From: Caulobacter vibrioides
Lineage (GTDB): Bacteria > Pseudomonadota > Alphaproteobacteria > Caulobacterales > Caulobacteraceae
Assembly (NCBI RefSeq): GCF_002858865.1
Contig: NZ_PJRR01000009.1
Location: 124,001 to 188,000 of the forward strand
Length of the DNA: 64,000 nt
Reading direction: 5' to 3'
In this document: piece by piece, positions 50,545 to 58,978 of the stretch
Numbering within the stretch: position 1 is the first letter of the stretch
How the letters are laid out: each line of letters begins with the position of its first letter
Position numbers and translations under genes: made by a program
The notes under the pieces: model-generated
Seen by the model: only the letters and a program-made list of their open reading frames with translations
What the model was told of the DNA's origin: nothing
Database searches by the model: none

Positions 50545-52098
50545 CTAGGCCAGCGGCTCGAGCTCAATGAGAACGACGTCGTTGGCCCGCATGGGCAGAT
50601 CGACGACGGTTTCTCCAGACACCTTCAATGCCTTTTCGATCTCCGGCCGGTCTTCGGTCAGAGCCTGCAGCGATTGCAGCTGCGACTCCGTCAGAGTCGT
50701 GGGCGAGCCCATATCGATATAGGCGCTGTAGGCGTCGTTGCGGCGGTAGCCGACGCGGCGGACACGAAGCTTGTAGCGTCCCGGCTTGAGGCTCGTCAGC
50801 CGGACCTTGAGCGGTTCGACGTCCGATGCGGGGTGAAGCTTCGTATAGAACGGCCGGTTGCTGACCTTCTGATCGGGTTGACGCCAAGCATAGGCCACGA
50901 TCGCGACGCGATCACCATCGAGCGCGGCGAAGACCTGATCGTCAGCGCAGACCAGCTCCCGCCCCTTCAGCGCATTCAGGTACTTGTAGGCGAACCAGGA
51001 CGGCTTGCGGATCCCCTGCGGGTTCATCAGACCAAAGCCGCCCTGGAAGGGCGCCGTCGGAGGCCCCGGCTCCTCGAAGAGATCCGAATAGGTCCAATAG
51101 CTCATGGCCTGGACCAGGCCCTTCACCCGCCGCAGCTTCTCGACGATGTAGGCGGCGCTGACATAGCTGTCGTGGACGCTGTCGCGCGGGGTGTAGCTGG
51201 TGCTCCATTCGGTGAAGTAGAGCGGCAGTCCCGGGAAGGCCGAGGCCTCGATCTGCTCCCGAACGCGGCGCACATCCCCGACGACCGCGTCCGGTGACGG
51301 CGAGAGCTTGGTGTCCTGCACGCCCTTCTCGTCGAGAAAGCCGCCATCGACGCCGTAGGTATGGGTGGTGACGAAGTCGACGGCCGAACCGCTCTTCTTC
51401 ACATGGGCCAGGAACTCCGGAACCCACGCCGCGCCGGCCGTGGCGGGCCCGCCGACCCGCAGGCTCGGATCGATCGCCTTGATGGCGCGGGCGGTGACGT
51501 CATAAAGCTCGAAATAGGCCGCTTGGTCCGCCTTCTCCCAGAAGCCGTCGAGATTGGGCTCGTTCCAGACCTCGAAGAACCAGGTCCGCACCTCCTCGAC
51601 GCCATAGCGGGCGCGCAGGTGGTGGACAAAGGCGTCGATCAGGTCGCGCCAGGGACCAAGCTTGGGGTGGGAGGTGTTACCCTTCCAGTAGAAGATCGTC
51701 TGATCCGACGTCTTCATCGCCTCGGGCGTGAAACCCAGCTCGACGAAGGGCTTGATCCCCTTGGCCAGCAGGGCGTCGTACAGCTGGTCGATCTTGGTCC
51801 AGTCGTAGACGATCTTGCCGTCCTGGACCTTCACCGTGCCCAGCACGTCGTGGAAGATCGCGTGGAAGCGAATGTAGCGGAAGCCCAGCTCGTCGACGGT
51901 GGTCTTCAGCTGCGCCTGGCTGTCCTCGCGGATCAGGGTGCCAGGATAGTCCGAGCCGATCGACAGATCGAAGAAGCGATCAACGGGCCCTGCCGCCCGG
52001 CGGAGATCCAGATCAATGACCCGAGCGCCGGGGCCGGCGTTCGCCACAACCGGCAGGCTCGACAAACCCGCCACGATGGCTCGGCGTGATAGCGACAT
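50545..52098 (-). CDS. Exported GH39 beta-xylosidase-like glycoside hydrolase
   Basis: A 517-residue GH39 enzyme. The N-terminus SLSRRAIVAGLSSLPVVANAG is a twin-Arg signal. The catalytic TIM barrel has FRYIRFHAIFHDVLG, acid/base Glu180 in FEVWNEPN and nucleophile Glu297 in FTEWS; a beta-sandwich follows with MSYWTYSDLFEEPG and GFGLMNPQGIRKPSW. It would release xylose or another pentose from beta-linked oligosaccharides in the periplasm. A perfect LacI-type operator lies 41 bases before the start. Exact sugar specificity unknown. Confidence 0.93.
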   Translation of the reverse strand: MSLSRRAIVAGLSSLPVVANAGPGARVIDLDLRRAAGPVDRFFDLSIGSDYPGTLIREDSQAQLKTTVDELGFRYIRFHAIFHDVLGTVKVQDGKIVYDWTKIDQLYDALLAKGIKPFVELGFTPEAMKTSDQTIFYWKGNTSHPKLGPWRDLIDAFVHHLRARYGVEEVRTWFFEVWNEPNLDGFWEKADQAAYFELYDVTARAIKAIDPSLRVGGPATAGAAWVPEFLAHVKKSGSAVDFVTTHTYGVDGGFLDEKGVQDTKLSPSPDAVVGDVRRVREQIEASAFPGLPLYFTEWSTSYTPRDSVHDSYVSAAYIVEKLRRVKGLVQAMSYWTYSDLFEEPGPPTAPFQGGFGLMNPQGIRKPSWFAYKYLNALKGRELVCADDQVFAALDGDRVAIVAYAWRQPDQKVSNRPFYTKLHPASDVEPLKVRLTSLKPGRYKLRVRRVGYRRNDAYSAYIDMGSPTTLTESQLQSLQALTEDRPEIEKALKVSGETVVDLPMRANDVVLIELEPLA

Positions 52099-52138
52099 CC
52101 GTTTCCTCCACGTCTTTGGAGTAACGGCTACACGGCAA

Positions 52139-52152
52139 TGATAGCGCTATCA
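52139..52152. promoter_or_regulatory. Perfect LacI-family operator before GH39
   Basis: TGATAGCGCTATCA is a perfect 14-base palindrome on an AGCGCT core, located in the promoter of the GH39 gene. Sites of this type are used by LacI-family sugar repressors in Caulobacter. The LacI regulator at 48994-50094 is the nearest candidate. Confidence 0.75.
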
Positions 52153-52170
52153 ATTGTTATGTACGATAAA

Positions 52171-52202
52171 TGGGAGCGACCCGGCCGAAGCGGCCGCTCC
52201 CA
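52171..52202 (-). terminator. Intrinsic terminator of the dienelactone hydrolase gene
   Basis: The stem TGGGAGCG/CGCTCCCA with an inner GGCC/GGCC pairing lies seven bases past the stop and is followed by AUUUAU on the minus strand. It separates this gene from the GH39 promoter. Confidence 0.7.
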
Positions 52203-52208
52203 CTGGCC

Positions 52209-53069
52209 TCAGAGGGCGGCCTTGTACAGCGCCAGCAGTTCGCTCCAGGCCTTCTCCGCCGCAGGCTCGTTGTAGGCCTGGCTGCCCGGCACGGTCCAAC
52301 CGTGGTTGGCGCCGACATAGACCTCGACCGTAGCCTTGATCTTGGCCTCGGCGAACGCGGCCTTGAGCTTGTCCTTGGACGTCGGATCACGCTTGTCGTC
52401 GTTGTCGGCGACGGCGACGAGATAGTCGGCCTTGGTCTTCGGGATCAGCAATTGCGGGCTGTCTGGCCCGTCTGCGGTCAGACCGCCGCCATGGAAGCTG
52501 ACCACAGCGCCGATGCGCGTGGGGTTCGAGCCGGCGGTGCGGAAGGCCAGCGGCCCGCCCATGCAGTAGCCCTGAACGCCGACGCGCTTGGCCTTGTTGG
52601 TCTGCGGCTGAGCGTCGAGGAAGGCGACAAAGGCCACGGCGTCGGTGACCGCCGTGGTCGGCGTCACGGTCCTGGCCAGGGCCGAGATCGTTTCGCGATC
52701 CTGGGGATTGGCGAAGCTCATCGCCCCTTCCATCACCGGCGCCTTCTTGGTCCGGTAATAGAGGTTGGGGACCAGGACGACATAGCCTGACGAGGCCAGA
52801 CGACGGGCCATCTGGCGGAACACCGGGCGCAGGCTCCAGATGTCGGGCCACAGCAGCACGGCGGGCCACTTGCCCTTGCCCTTGGGATAGAAGAGCGCCG
52901 CGTCGGCCTCGCCGTCCGGCGTCTTGACCGCGACGTCCTTCTCCACGACGGAATCGTCGGCGTGGGCGACTGTAGCGACGCCGGTCAGCGCGACGGTCAG
53001 CAGGCCGAACCGGCGGCGAGAGATCGTCGGATCCTGAATGAGGCCGGGGTGGATTTCGTCATCGCACAT
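52209..53069 (-). CDS. Exported dienelactone hydrolase family protein
   Basis: A 286-residue alpha/beta hydrolase with a Tat signal (SRRRFGLLTVALTGVATVAHA, residues 17-37). The nucleophile elbow is GYCMGG (Cys, as in dienelactone hydrolases), with Asp in AVADNDDKRDP and His in VGANHGW. Mature part from about residue 38. It may act on lactones or esters in the periplasm within this carbohydrate island; substrate unknown. Confidence 0.9.
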   Translation of the reverse strand: MCDDEIHPGLIQDPTISRRRFGLLTVALTGVATVAHADDSVVEKDVAVKTPDGEADAALFYPKGKGKWPAVLLWPDIWSLRPVFRQMARRLASSGYVVLVPNLYYRTKKAPVMEGAMSFANPQDRETISALARTVTPTTAVTDAVAFVAFLDAQPQTNKAKRVGVQGYCMGGPLAFRTAGSNPTRIGAVVSFHGGGLTADGPDSPQLLIPKTKADYLVAVADNDDKRDPTSKDKLKAAFAEAKIKATVEVYVGANHGWTVPGSQAYNEPAAEKAWSELLALYKAAL

Positions 53070-53134
53070 GGCGGTCTCCTCCTTAGATTTGGGACCGGCA
53101 CGCTATAACCGCGTTATCCGTTCGCCTATCCACT

Positions 53135-54166
53135 TTACCGGGCTGCCGAATAGGTCGCCTTGCCGGGGACGAGCAGGTCCTGTTTGCGACCGTCGCACAC
53201 CGCGTAGCTGAACCCGGACTGGATCGCCCAGGCTCCGACCTCGCCCGCCTTGTTTACGGCCAGGAAACCAACCTGGATGTCCTTGGCTTGGGGCTTTTTC
53301 TTCAAGATCCGCTCGACGGCCTCACGGCAGGCCGCCTCGGGCGAGCGTCCCTGGCGCATCAGTTCCACCACCAGGAAGCTGCCGACATTACGGATCACTT
53401 CTTCGCCGACACCGGTAGAGGTCGCGCCGCCCACGTCGTTGTCGACATAGAGGCCCGCGCCGATGATTGGGCTGTCGCCGACCCGGCCGCGCATCTTCCA
53501 GGCCATGCCGCTGGTGGTGCAGGCGCCGGACAGGTTTCCCTTGGCGTCGATCGCCAGCATGCCGATGGTGTCGTGGTTGCCCGCCCCGCCCGGCGTGCCG
53601 AGCCGCCCCGTGGTCTTGCCGTAGTCCAAGACCTCGCTGTTGGCTTTGGGATCGTACTTGGCGTCCTTTTTCCAGGCCTCCCAGGCGGCGCGGGACTCCG
53701 GCGTCAGCAGTTCCTCGCGCGGAAAGCCCTGCTCCAGCGCGAACTGCAGCGCTCCGGCGCCGACCAGCATGACGTGCGGAGTCTTTTCCATCACGCGGCG
53801 CGCCACCGAGATCGGGTGGGCGATATGCTCCAGCGCCGCCACCGCGCCGCAGTTGCCCAACTCGTCCATGATGCAGGCGTCCAGCGAGACGTTTCCGTCC
53901 CGATCCGGATAGCCGGCGCGGCCGACGCTGTGGTTCTTCAGGTCCTGCTCGGGAATCCGCGCGCCCGCCTCGACGGCGTCCAGCGCCCGGCCGCCCTTGG
54001 ACAGGACAGCCCAAGCGGCCTGGTTCGCCGCGACACCAAAGTCCCAGGTCGAGATCACCCCGGCGCCCTGCAATCGGACGGCCCCGTCGGCGGCGAACGC
54101 CGCCTTGGCGCCCATCATGGCCGATCCCGCCAAAGACGCGCCGATAAGCCCTCTGCGATTCAGCAT
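53135..54166 (-). CDS. Exported N4-(beta-N-acetylglucosaminyl)-L-asparaginase-like Ntn hydrolase
   Basis: A 343-residue N-terminal-nucleophile hydrolase of the isoaspartyl peptidase/aspartylglucosaminidase family. A twin-Arg signal (MLNRRGLIGASLAGSAMMGAKAAFA) is followed by the alpha chain. Self-cleavage is expected before Thr200 in GNHDTIGMLAID, which becomes the nucleophile; MRGRVGDSPIIGAGLYVDN binds substrate. It releases aspartate from glycoasparagines. Divergent from cutC by 53 bases. Confidence 0.92.
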   Translation of the reverse strand: MLNRRGLIGASLAGSAMMGAKAAFAADGAVRLQGAGVISTWDFGVAANQAAWAVLSKGGRALDAVEAGARIPEQDLKNHSVGRAGYPDRDGNVSLDACIMDELGNCGAVAALEHIAHPISVARRVMEKTPHVMLVGAGALQFALEQGFPREELLTPESRAAWEAWKKDAKYDPKANSEVLDYGKTTGRLGTPGGAGNHDTIGMLAIDAKGNLSGACTTSGMAWKMRGRVGDSPIIGAGLYVDNDVGGATSTGVGEEVIRNVGSFLVVELMRQGRSPEAACREAVERILKKKPQAKDIQVGFLAVNKAGEVGAWAIQSGFSYAVCDGRKQDLLVPGKATYSAAR

Positions 54167-54219
54167 CGGTATGCTCCAACAGACCCGACCGAGTCCGTAA
54201 CACGGCCAAACGAGAAACC

Positions 54220-54957
54220 ATGTCCGCCCATCGCGTTCTGCTGGAAGTCTGCGTCGATACGCCCGCTGGATTGGCGGCGGCGATCGCCGGTGGCGCGGAT
54301 CGCGTCGAACTCTGCTCGGCGCTCGCCCTGCAAGGCCTGACCCCAGCGCCCGGCCTGATGGCGCAGGCCGCGTCGGCGCCGATCCCGGTTTATCCGATGA
54401 TCCGCCCGCGCCACGGCGACTTCTGCTACGACGCGCGCGACCTGGATGCGATGCGGCGGGATATCGACGCGGTTCGAGGCTACGGCCTGCCCGGCGTCAC
54501 GATCGGCGCGAGCCAGGCCAACGGCGCCTTGGATCTAAAGGTCCTGCGCACGCTGGTGGAACAGGCCGAGGGCCTGGGCACGACGCTGCATCGCGCTTTC
54601 GACGTGGTTCCAGACATGTCCGAAGCGCTTGAGATCGCTGTCGAGCTGGGCTTCGAGCGCGTGCTGACCTCGGGCGGCACGCTGAGCGCGCTGGACGCGA
54701 CAGACAGGCTCGCCGCATTGGTGGAACAGGCGGGCGAGCGTATCAGCATCATGGCTGGAGCGGGCGTCAGGCCCGGCAACATCGCCGAACTGGTGCGCCG
54801 GACGGGCGTGCGGGAGGCGCATGGCTCGTTCGGCGGTCCGGTTCCCGGCGCCGATCCGCGCTCGCAGCTCGGCGCCATGGGCTTTGTTCCGCCCGAGCTT
54901 CGCGACACCAGCCAAGCCGCCGTTGCAGAGGCGGTCAAAGCGCTGCGCGCGCTCTAA
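54220..54957 (+). CDS. cutC: CutC family protein
   Basis: A 245-residue TIM-barrel protein: LLEVCVDTPAGLAAAIAGGADRVELCSAL, PVYPMIRPRHGDFCYD, TTLHRAFDV, RVLTSGGTLSA and GAGVRPGN are all CutC signatures. Long described as copper homeostasis, though the enzymatic role is unsettled. Start ATG at 54220 follows CGAGAAACC. Its 3' end overlaps the convergent YjfC-like gene by four bases. Confidence 0.95.
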   Translation: MSAHRVLLEVCVDTPAGLAAAIAGGADRVELCSALALQGLTPAPGLMAQAASAPIPVYPMIRPRHGDFCYDARDLDAMRRDIDAVRGYGLPGVTIGASQANGALDLKVLRTLVEQAEGLGTTLHRAFDVVPDMSEALEIAVELGFERVLTSGGTLSALDATDRLAALVEQAGERISIMAGAGVRPGNIAELVRRTGVREAHGSFGGPVPGADPRSQLGAMGFVPPELRDTSQAAVAEAVKALRAL

Positions 54958-56117
54958 ACCTCGATGATGTGCGGGATGAACCGCGAGCGGTCGCGGGTGA
55001 CGCGGCTGCGATCCTCGCGTACGCCGACGCCCGCCGGCTGGTCGCCAATCACCCACGAGCCGACGACGGGATAGTTCACGCCAAACTTCGGCGGCGGCTT
55101 CAGTTCCTGACGGATCCAGCCTTCAGCGCCGTAACCCTGGTCGAGCACCCTGCCCTTGCGGCCGTCCTTCCAGAGCTCGATGTTGGCCCCCTCGCGGCTG
55201 AACAGCGGCTTGCGGGCGTAGCTGGACCCCAGACGCTCGACCTTGGGATCGTCGTCGAAATAGGTCTCCAGCAGGTTGGGGTGCCCCGGGTGCCGCTCCC
55301 AAAGCAGAGGCAGCATCGCCTTGTTCGACAGAACCGCCTTCCAGGGCGGCTCGAGGAACAGGGTCTTGGAGCCCGCGATATTGGCCGCGTAGGGCTCTCG
55401 GAGCATGTCCTCCCAGGGATACAGCTTGAACAGCGCGCCGATGATGTAGTTGTCCTGGTCGACGAAGCGGCCGTCCGCGTCGAGACCGATCGCCGTGGTC
55501 GGCACGAACTTGGGCTCAAGACCCGCCAGGCGGCCCATGTCCTCCAGGAACCGTACCGTCTGACGGTCCTCGACGAAGTCGGGATCGCTGGCGAAGTGGA
55601 CAAAGCCGCCGTTCGGGAAGATCGCCTTGAACCGCTCGGCCAGCTGGTCGTGCAGGCTGTTGAACTGGTCCGTCGCCTCCGGCAGCGCGCCCTGCTGGAT
55701 CATGTCCTCCAGCCACAGCCACTGGAACACGCCCGCTTCATAGATGCTGGTCGGGGTGTCGGCGTTGTACTCGTAGAGCTTGGGGGGACCGTCCCCGTCG
55801 TAGAAGAAGTCGAACCGGCCGTAGAGCGAGGGATCACGCGCGGTCCAGGAGGCGGCGACCACGTCGCGCGCCGTCTCAGGGATCTGCAGACGCGCCATCA
55901 GGGCGTCGCTTTTGACCGCATCTTCGACCAGTTCAAGGCAGAGCTTGTGCAAAGCCTCAGTCGCGGGTTCCAGATGGCCCTCGACCTCCTCCAGCGTGAA
56001 GGCGTAGGCCGCCCGCTCATCCCAGTAGCGACGGCCATCGGCGTGGCGCCATGTGAAGCCGACCGCCTCGGCCTGCTGTTCCCAGTTCGGCCGAGGTGTC
56101 AGAGATAGACGACGCAT
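54954..56117 (-). CDS. yjfC: Glutathionylspermidine synthase-like ATP-grasp ligase (YjfC/YgiC)
   Basis: A 387-residue ATP-grasp amide ligase: FTWRHADGRRYWDERAAYAF, LYGRFDFFYDGDGPPKLYEYNADTPTS (Mg/ATP), LEPPWKAVLSNKAMLPLLWE and YARKPLFSREGANIEL. It lacks the N-terminal amidase domain of Gsp, as do YjfC and YgiC. It is predicted to join a peptide-like amine to a carboxylate, but the substrates are unknown. ATG at 56117 shares one base with the PspA stop (TGATG), so the two are coupled. Confidence 0.92.
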   Translation of the reverse strand: MRRLSLTPRPNWEQQAEAVGFTWRHADGRRYWDERAAYAFTLEEVEGHLEPATEALHKLCLELVEDAVKSDALMARLQIPETARDVVAASWTARDPSLYGRFDFFYDGDGPPKLYEYNADTPTSIYEAGVFQWLWLEDMIQQGALPEATDQFNSLHDQLAERFKAIFPNGGFVHFASDPDFVEDRQTVRFLEDMGRLAGLEPKFVPTTAIGLDADGRFVDQDNYIIGALFKLYPWEDMLREPYAANIAGSKTLFLEPPWKAVLSNKAMLPLLWERHPGHPNLLETYFDDDPKVERLGSSYARKPLFSREGANIELWKDGRKGRVLDQGYGAEGWIRQELKPPPKFGVNYPVVGSWVIGDQPAGVGVREDRSRVTRDRSRFIPHIIEV

Positions 56118-56875
56118 CAGGCGTCCGAGCCGTCCCGAGCAACCTTTTGCCTGTCCTCGATGGCCAGCATCGGGGCCGGCAGGGCCTCGTTCTTCGGGGC
56201 CATCAGGCGCGCCAGCACGTCCTCGGCGCCGCTCGCGCCCGGCAAGATGCCCGCCGCCGCCAGCTTGGCGTCGAGATCCGCGCCGGTCTTGCGGTCCTCA
56301 GACTCGCTGTGCAGTCGGAACTGCTCCTCGCGAACCGCCTGGCGCTCCTTGATGCGCTTCAAGCTATCGGCGGCCGAGCCGACCACGCCGCTGGCCGAAC
56401 CCGAGCGCGAGATGACGGCCGCCTGCGCCTTCTGGACGCTTTCGTTGACCTTGACGATCTCGATCTCGCGGCGCAGCGCCTCGACCTTGGTGTCGGTCTG
56501 GGCGATCACCGTGCGCAGCTTTTCCTCGGCCGCGCGCAGCTCGGTCATCTGCGTCGACTTCTGGCCCGCGTCCTTTTCGAGGTCGGCGATGCGCTGGGCC
56601 ACTTCCAGGGCCAGGGCCTGGTCGCCCTTGTTCATCGCCGCGCGGGCCGACGACTCGTACTTGCGCGACTGGTCGGTCAGCTGGGCGACCTCGGTCTCTA
56701 GCGCGCGGCGGCGCGCGACCAGCTTGGCCAGCTCGTCCCGGGCCTTGCCCTGAGCGCTGTCGGCGTCGCGGATTTCCTGATCCAGGATGCGCAGGGCGTT
56801 GGCGTCCACCACCGTCTGCGCGCCGTCATGCGCCGCGCCGCGGAACAGGGCCGAGAGCTTGCTCCAGATAGACAT
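56117..56875 (-). CDS. yjfJ: PspA/IM30 family protein (YjfJ-type)
   Basis: A 252-residue membrane-remodelling protein, nearly all coiled coil (residues 25-190), with the N-terminal amphipathic MSIWSKLSALFRGAAHDG, the LDQEIRDADSAQGKARDELAKLVARRRALE helix and QMTELRAAEEKLRTVIAQTDTKVEAL. It forms ESCRT-III-like rods at stressed inner membranes. Gene order yjfI-yjfJ-yjfC on this strand matches the E. coli yjfIJKLMC locus. Confidence 0.93.
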   Translation of the reverse strand: MSIWSKLSALFRGAAHDGAQTVVDANALRILDQEIRDADSAQGKARDELAKLVARRRALETEVAQLTDQSRKYESSARAAMNKGDQALALEVAQRIADLEKDAGQKSTQMTELRAAEEKLRTVIAQTDTKVEALRREIEIVKVNESVQKAQAAVISRSGSASGVVGSAADSLKRIKERQAVREEQFRLHSESEDRKTGADLDAKLAAAGILPGASGAEDVLARLMAPKNEALPAPMLAIEDRQKVARDGSDA

Positions 56876-56898
56876 TCGAAGTTCTCCGGTCTCTGTCG

Positions 56899-57570
56899 TT
56901 AGGCGGCCGCAGCGCGGCTCTTTTCGAAGGAATCACGCAGGTCGCTGGCGGCGGCGATGGCGTTGTCGGCCAGGGTGCGCAGCTCGATGACCAGCGTCTG
57001 CAAGGTGGTCTTGGACGAGATCTCGCCCATCAGTTCGTAGTAGTCGCGGCCATCGACCGTGGTGATGCCGAAGTTCGACAGCGGCACGATCTTCTGGGCC
57101 TTCAGCAGGAACTCATTGAATTCCGCGCGATTGTTCTGCTCGTCGCAGGCCCACAACAGGGTCGAAACGACCAGTTGCAGCCCGCCACCGCTGACATAGA
57201 TCGGCAGATCGCCGAACTCGTGCATGACGACCATCAGCACGGGCTCGACGCCCTCGACGACCGTCACGGTCATCTCGTCCTCGCGCACGAGCGCGCTTTC
57301 CACCAGTCCATCGCGCAGGGTGTGGATGGTCCAGGCGGTGTCGATAACGGAGTCCATGTGTCTGACGCCCTTGGGGGGATGGGGATTGGTCTGCAGCGCC
57401 GGTCCGCGGACCGACTCGACGACGATGGCCTGCACAGCCGAAAGAATGTCGGGCTTGCACGCCGCCGGCGCCCAGACCTCGATTTTCACGAAGCCGGCGT
57501 TCCGTCGCGCTTCGCGCCACGCCCGCGTTCTTTCAGCGGCCTGAGCGCTTCTCTTCAGTCTAGCAGGCAT
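56899..57570 (-). CDS. yjfI: YjfI (DUF2170) with an N-terminal antitoxin-like domain
   Basis: A 223-residue protein. Residues about 72-220 are the DUF2170 domain (WTIHTLRDGLVESALVREDEM, LPIYVSGGGLQLVVSTLLW, LLKAQKIVPLSNFGITTVDGRDYYELMGEIS). Residues 1-70 (RTRAWREARRNAGFVKIEVWAP) recall the DUF3018/MazE7-type DNA-binding leaders and are absent from the 133-residue E. coli YjfI. The long frame is accepted because its codon use and domain sense continue to 57570. First gene before pspA (23 bases). Confidence 0.88.
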   Translation of the reverse strand: MPARLKRSAQAAERTRAWREARRNAGFVKIEVWAPAACKPDILSAVQAIVVESVRGPALQTNPHPPKGVRHMDSVIDTAWTIHTLRDGLVESALVREDEMTVTVVEGVEPVLMVVMHEFGDLPIYVSGGGLQLVVSTLLWACDEQNNRAEFNEFLLKAQKIVPLSNFGITTVDGRDYYELMGEISSKTTLQTLVIELRTLADNAIAAASDLRDSFEKSRAAAA

Positions 57571-57575
57571 GCGTT

Positions 57576-57594
57576 ACATGTACGCATAACATGT
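57576..57594. promoter_or_regulatory. Twin ACATGT motifs in the yjf divergent promoter
   Basis: ACATGT occurs at 57576-57581 and 57589-57594, 13 bases apart, inside a larger GCAT...ATGC symmetry between yjfI and yjfK. It could be the operator of the locus, perhaps for the N-terminal domain of YjfI itself. Confidence 0.35.
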
Positions 57595-57724
57595 ATGCTT
57601 GACAACCCATCGTATAGCGTCATCCTGCGACCGACTTCACCCGAGAGCAAGCACGCTTTCGGGAAACCGGCTTCGCCCACCAGATAAGCGAGCCGGCCCA
57701 GGATTCGAGGCCTCGCCGATCGCG

Positions 57725-58372
57725 ATGTTCGGAAAACTCTTCGGCCGCAAAGACCAGCCCTCCGGCCCCGCCCTGCCCATCATTCGCAACGTGACGATCG
57801 GCCGGACCGTGGTGCTGGACCCGCTGGCCTGGCGGCGGCTGGGCGCGGAGACCAAGTTCGCCCTCGACCGCGACACGCTGGAGATCACCGCCCAAGGCCT
57901 GATCCAGCTGAACGACGGCGCGTTTGTCCATCGGTTCTACACGGACGACGAGATCCTGTTTCAGGTCGTCTCCGACGATCGCGAGGGGCAGAAGGCCAAC
58001 GACTTCACCGTGTTCACGCCCTGGGCCAGCGAGTATCCGGCCGATCGAACCGATCACGAACTGTGGAGTCAGCGCCTGCGGTCTCGCACGTTCCAGCCCG
58101 AGGGCCTGCCGGCCTATACGCGCCTGTGGTTCGGCGACGAGGCCGAACAGCAGGATCCCGTGACGCTTTGGGAAGACGTCTACTATGCGCGCGACGCCCA
58201 GACGCCCGACCGACGCCTGTTCCAGACCGTGATGCTGTTCCATCGAGACCTTCTCGACGGGGATGGCCGCGAGCTTTTGCTGGCCCTGACCCTCGAGCCC
58301 GAGGACAGCAAGGACGTCAGTCACGAGACCATGATCGGCCTGCCGCTGTCGGTGGGCGAGTTCAGAGCCTAG
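57725..58372 (+). CDS. yjfK: DUF2491 family protein (YjfK)
   Basis: A 215-residue protein equal in length to E. coli YjfK (219). DUF2491 features: MFGKLFGRK, then RNVTIGRTVVLDPLAWRRLG, FVHRFYTDDEILFQVVSDD, FTVFTPWASEYPADR and MLFHRDLLDGDGRELLLALTLEPEDS. No signal or membrane segment. ATG at 57725 is preferred; the frame runs upstream to 57599 into the divergent promoter. The function is unknown but genetically linked to PspA. Its TAG stop starts a palindromic repeat. Confidence 0.9.
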   Translation: MFGKLFGRKDQPSGPALPIIRNVTIGRTVVLDPLAWRRLGAETKFALDRDTLEITAQGLIQLNDGAFVHRFYTDDEILFQVVSDDREGQKANDFTVFTPWASEYPADRTDHELWSQRLRSRTFQPEGLPAYTRLWFGDEAEQQDPVTLWEDVYYARDAQTPDRRLFQTVMLFHRDLLDGDGRELLLALTLEPEDSKDVSHETMIGLPLSVGEFRA

Positions 58373-58421
58373 AGCCTGCCTGGTTTAGATGGAACCATCT
58401 AAACCAGATAAACAGGCTTTA
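58370..58421. repeat. TAGAGC palindromic repeat, copy C1
   Basis: A perfect 13-base inverted repeat CTGGTTTAGATGG/CCATCTAAACCAG (58380-58407, spacer AA) sits inside an outer AGCCTG/CAGGCT pair. The first three bases are the yjfK stop codon. Confidence 0.85.
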
Positions 58422-58432
58422 GATTCAAATAG

Positions 58433-58485
58433 TTAGGGCCCATTTTTACGCTTTAGATGATTCCATCTAAAGCTAATGGGCTCTA
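58433..58485. repeat. TAGAGC palindromic repeat, copy C2
   Basis: Inner inverted repeat CTTTAGATG/CATCTAAAG (58451-58472) within outer arms AGGGCCCATT and AATGGGCTCT. It ends GGGCTCTAG. Tandem with C1, so the pair fills most of the yjfK-yjfL gap. Confidence 0.82.
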
Positions 58486-58554
58486 GTTTTTGACAAGCCA
58501 CGCGTCCGATCAGCGCACGCCGATCGAACGGTCTTCTTGAGGAGAGCCAGCCAG

Positions 58555-58968
58555 ATGTTCGACTTCATCGGTTTCAAGGAAGGGGCGATGGCCTTCCTGC
58601 TGGCCTTCGCGTTGGCGGGTCTGTTCACCATCGCCTTCAAGTACGTCTACCAGTGGGTGACGCCCTACAACGAAAAGGCCCTGATCCGGGAAGGCAACAC
58701 GGCGGCCGCCATCGCCCTGGCCGGCGCGTTGATCGGCTATGTCCTGCCCCTGGCCTCGGCGCTCAGCCACACGGTCAGTCTGCCCGAGTTCGCGGCCTGG
58801 GCGACACTGGCCGGCGTGATCCAGATCGCGGCCTTCACCGGCGTTCGCATCGTCGCCCTGCCCGACGTCAAGACCCGCATCGAAAGCGGCGAGGTCTCGA
58901 TCGGCGTTTATCTCGCGGGCATCTCCATCGCGGTCGGCCTGCTCAACGCCGCCTGCATGACCACCTGA
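58555..58968 (+). CDS. yjfL: DUF350 membrane protein (YjfL)
   Basis: A 137-residue integral membrane protein with four hydrophobic helices in two DUF350 repeats: MAFLLAFALAGLFTIAFKYVYQWVTPYNE, EGNTAAAIALAGALIGYVLPLASAL, and a second half ending ISIAVGLLNAACMTT. ATG at 58555 follows GAGGAGAG. Expected in the inner membrane near PspA. Overlaps nothing; the next start is ten bases on. Confidence 0.92.
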   Translation: MFDFIGFKEGAMAFLLAFALAGLFTIAFKYVYQWVTPYNEKALIREGNTAAAIALAGALIGYVLPLASALSHTVSLPEFAAWATLAGVIQIAAFTGVRIVALPDVKTRIESGEVSIGVYLAGISIAVGLLNAACMTT

Positions 58969-58978
58969 GGACCTCGCC

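Noticed and set aside
54220..54957. CutC taken as evidence of a copper-resistance cluster
   Set aside because: No copper ATPase, chaperone or oxidase is nearby; neighbours are the asparaginase and the yjf locus.
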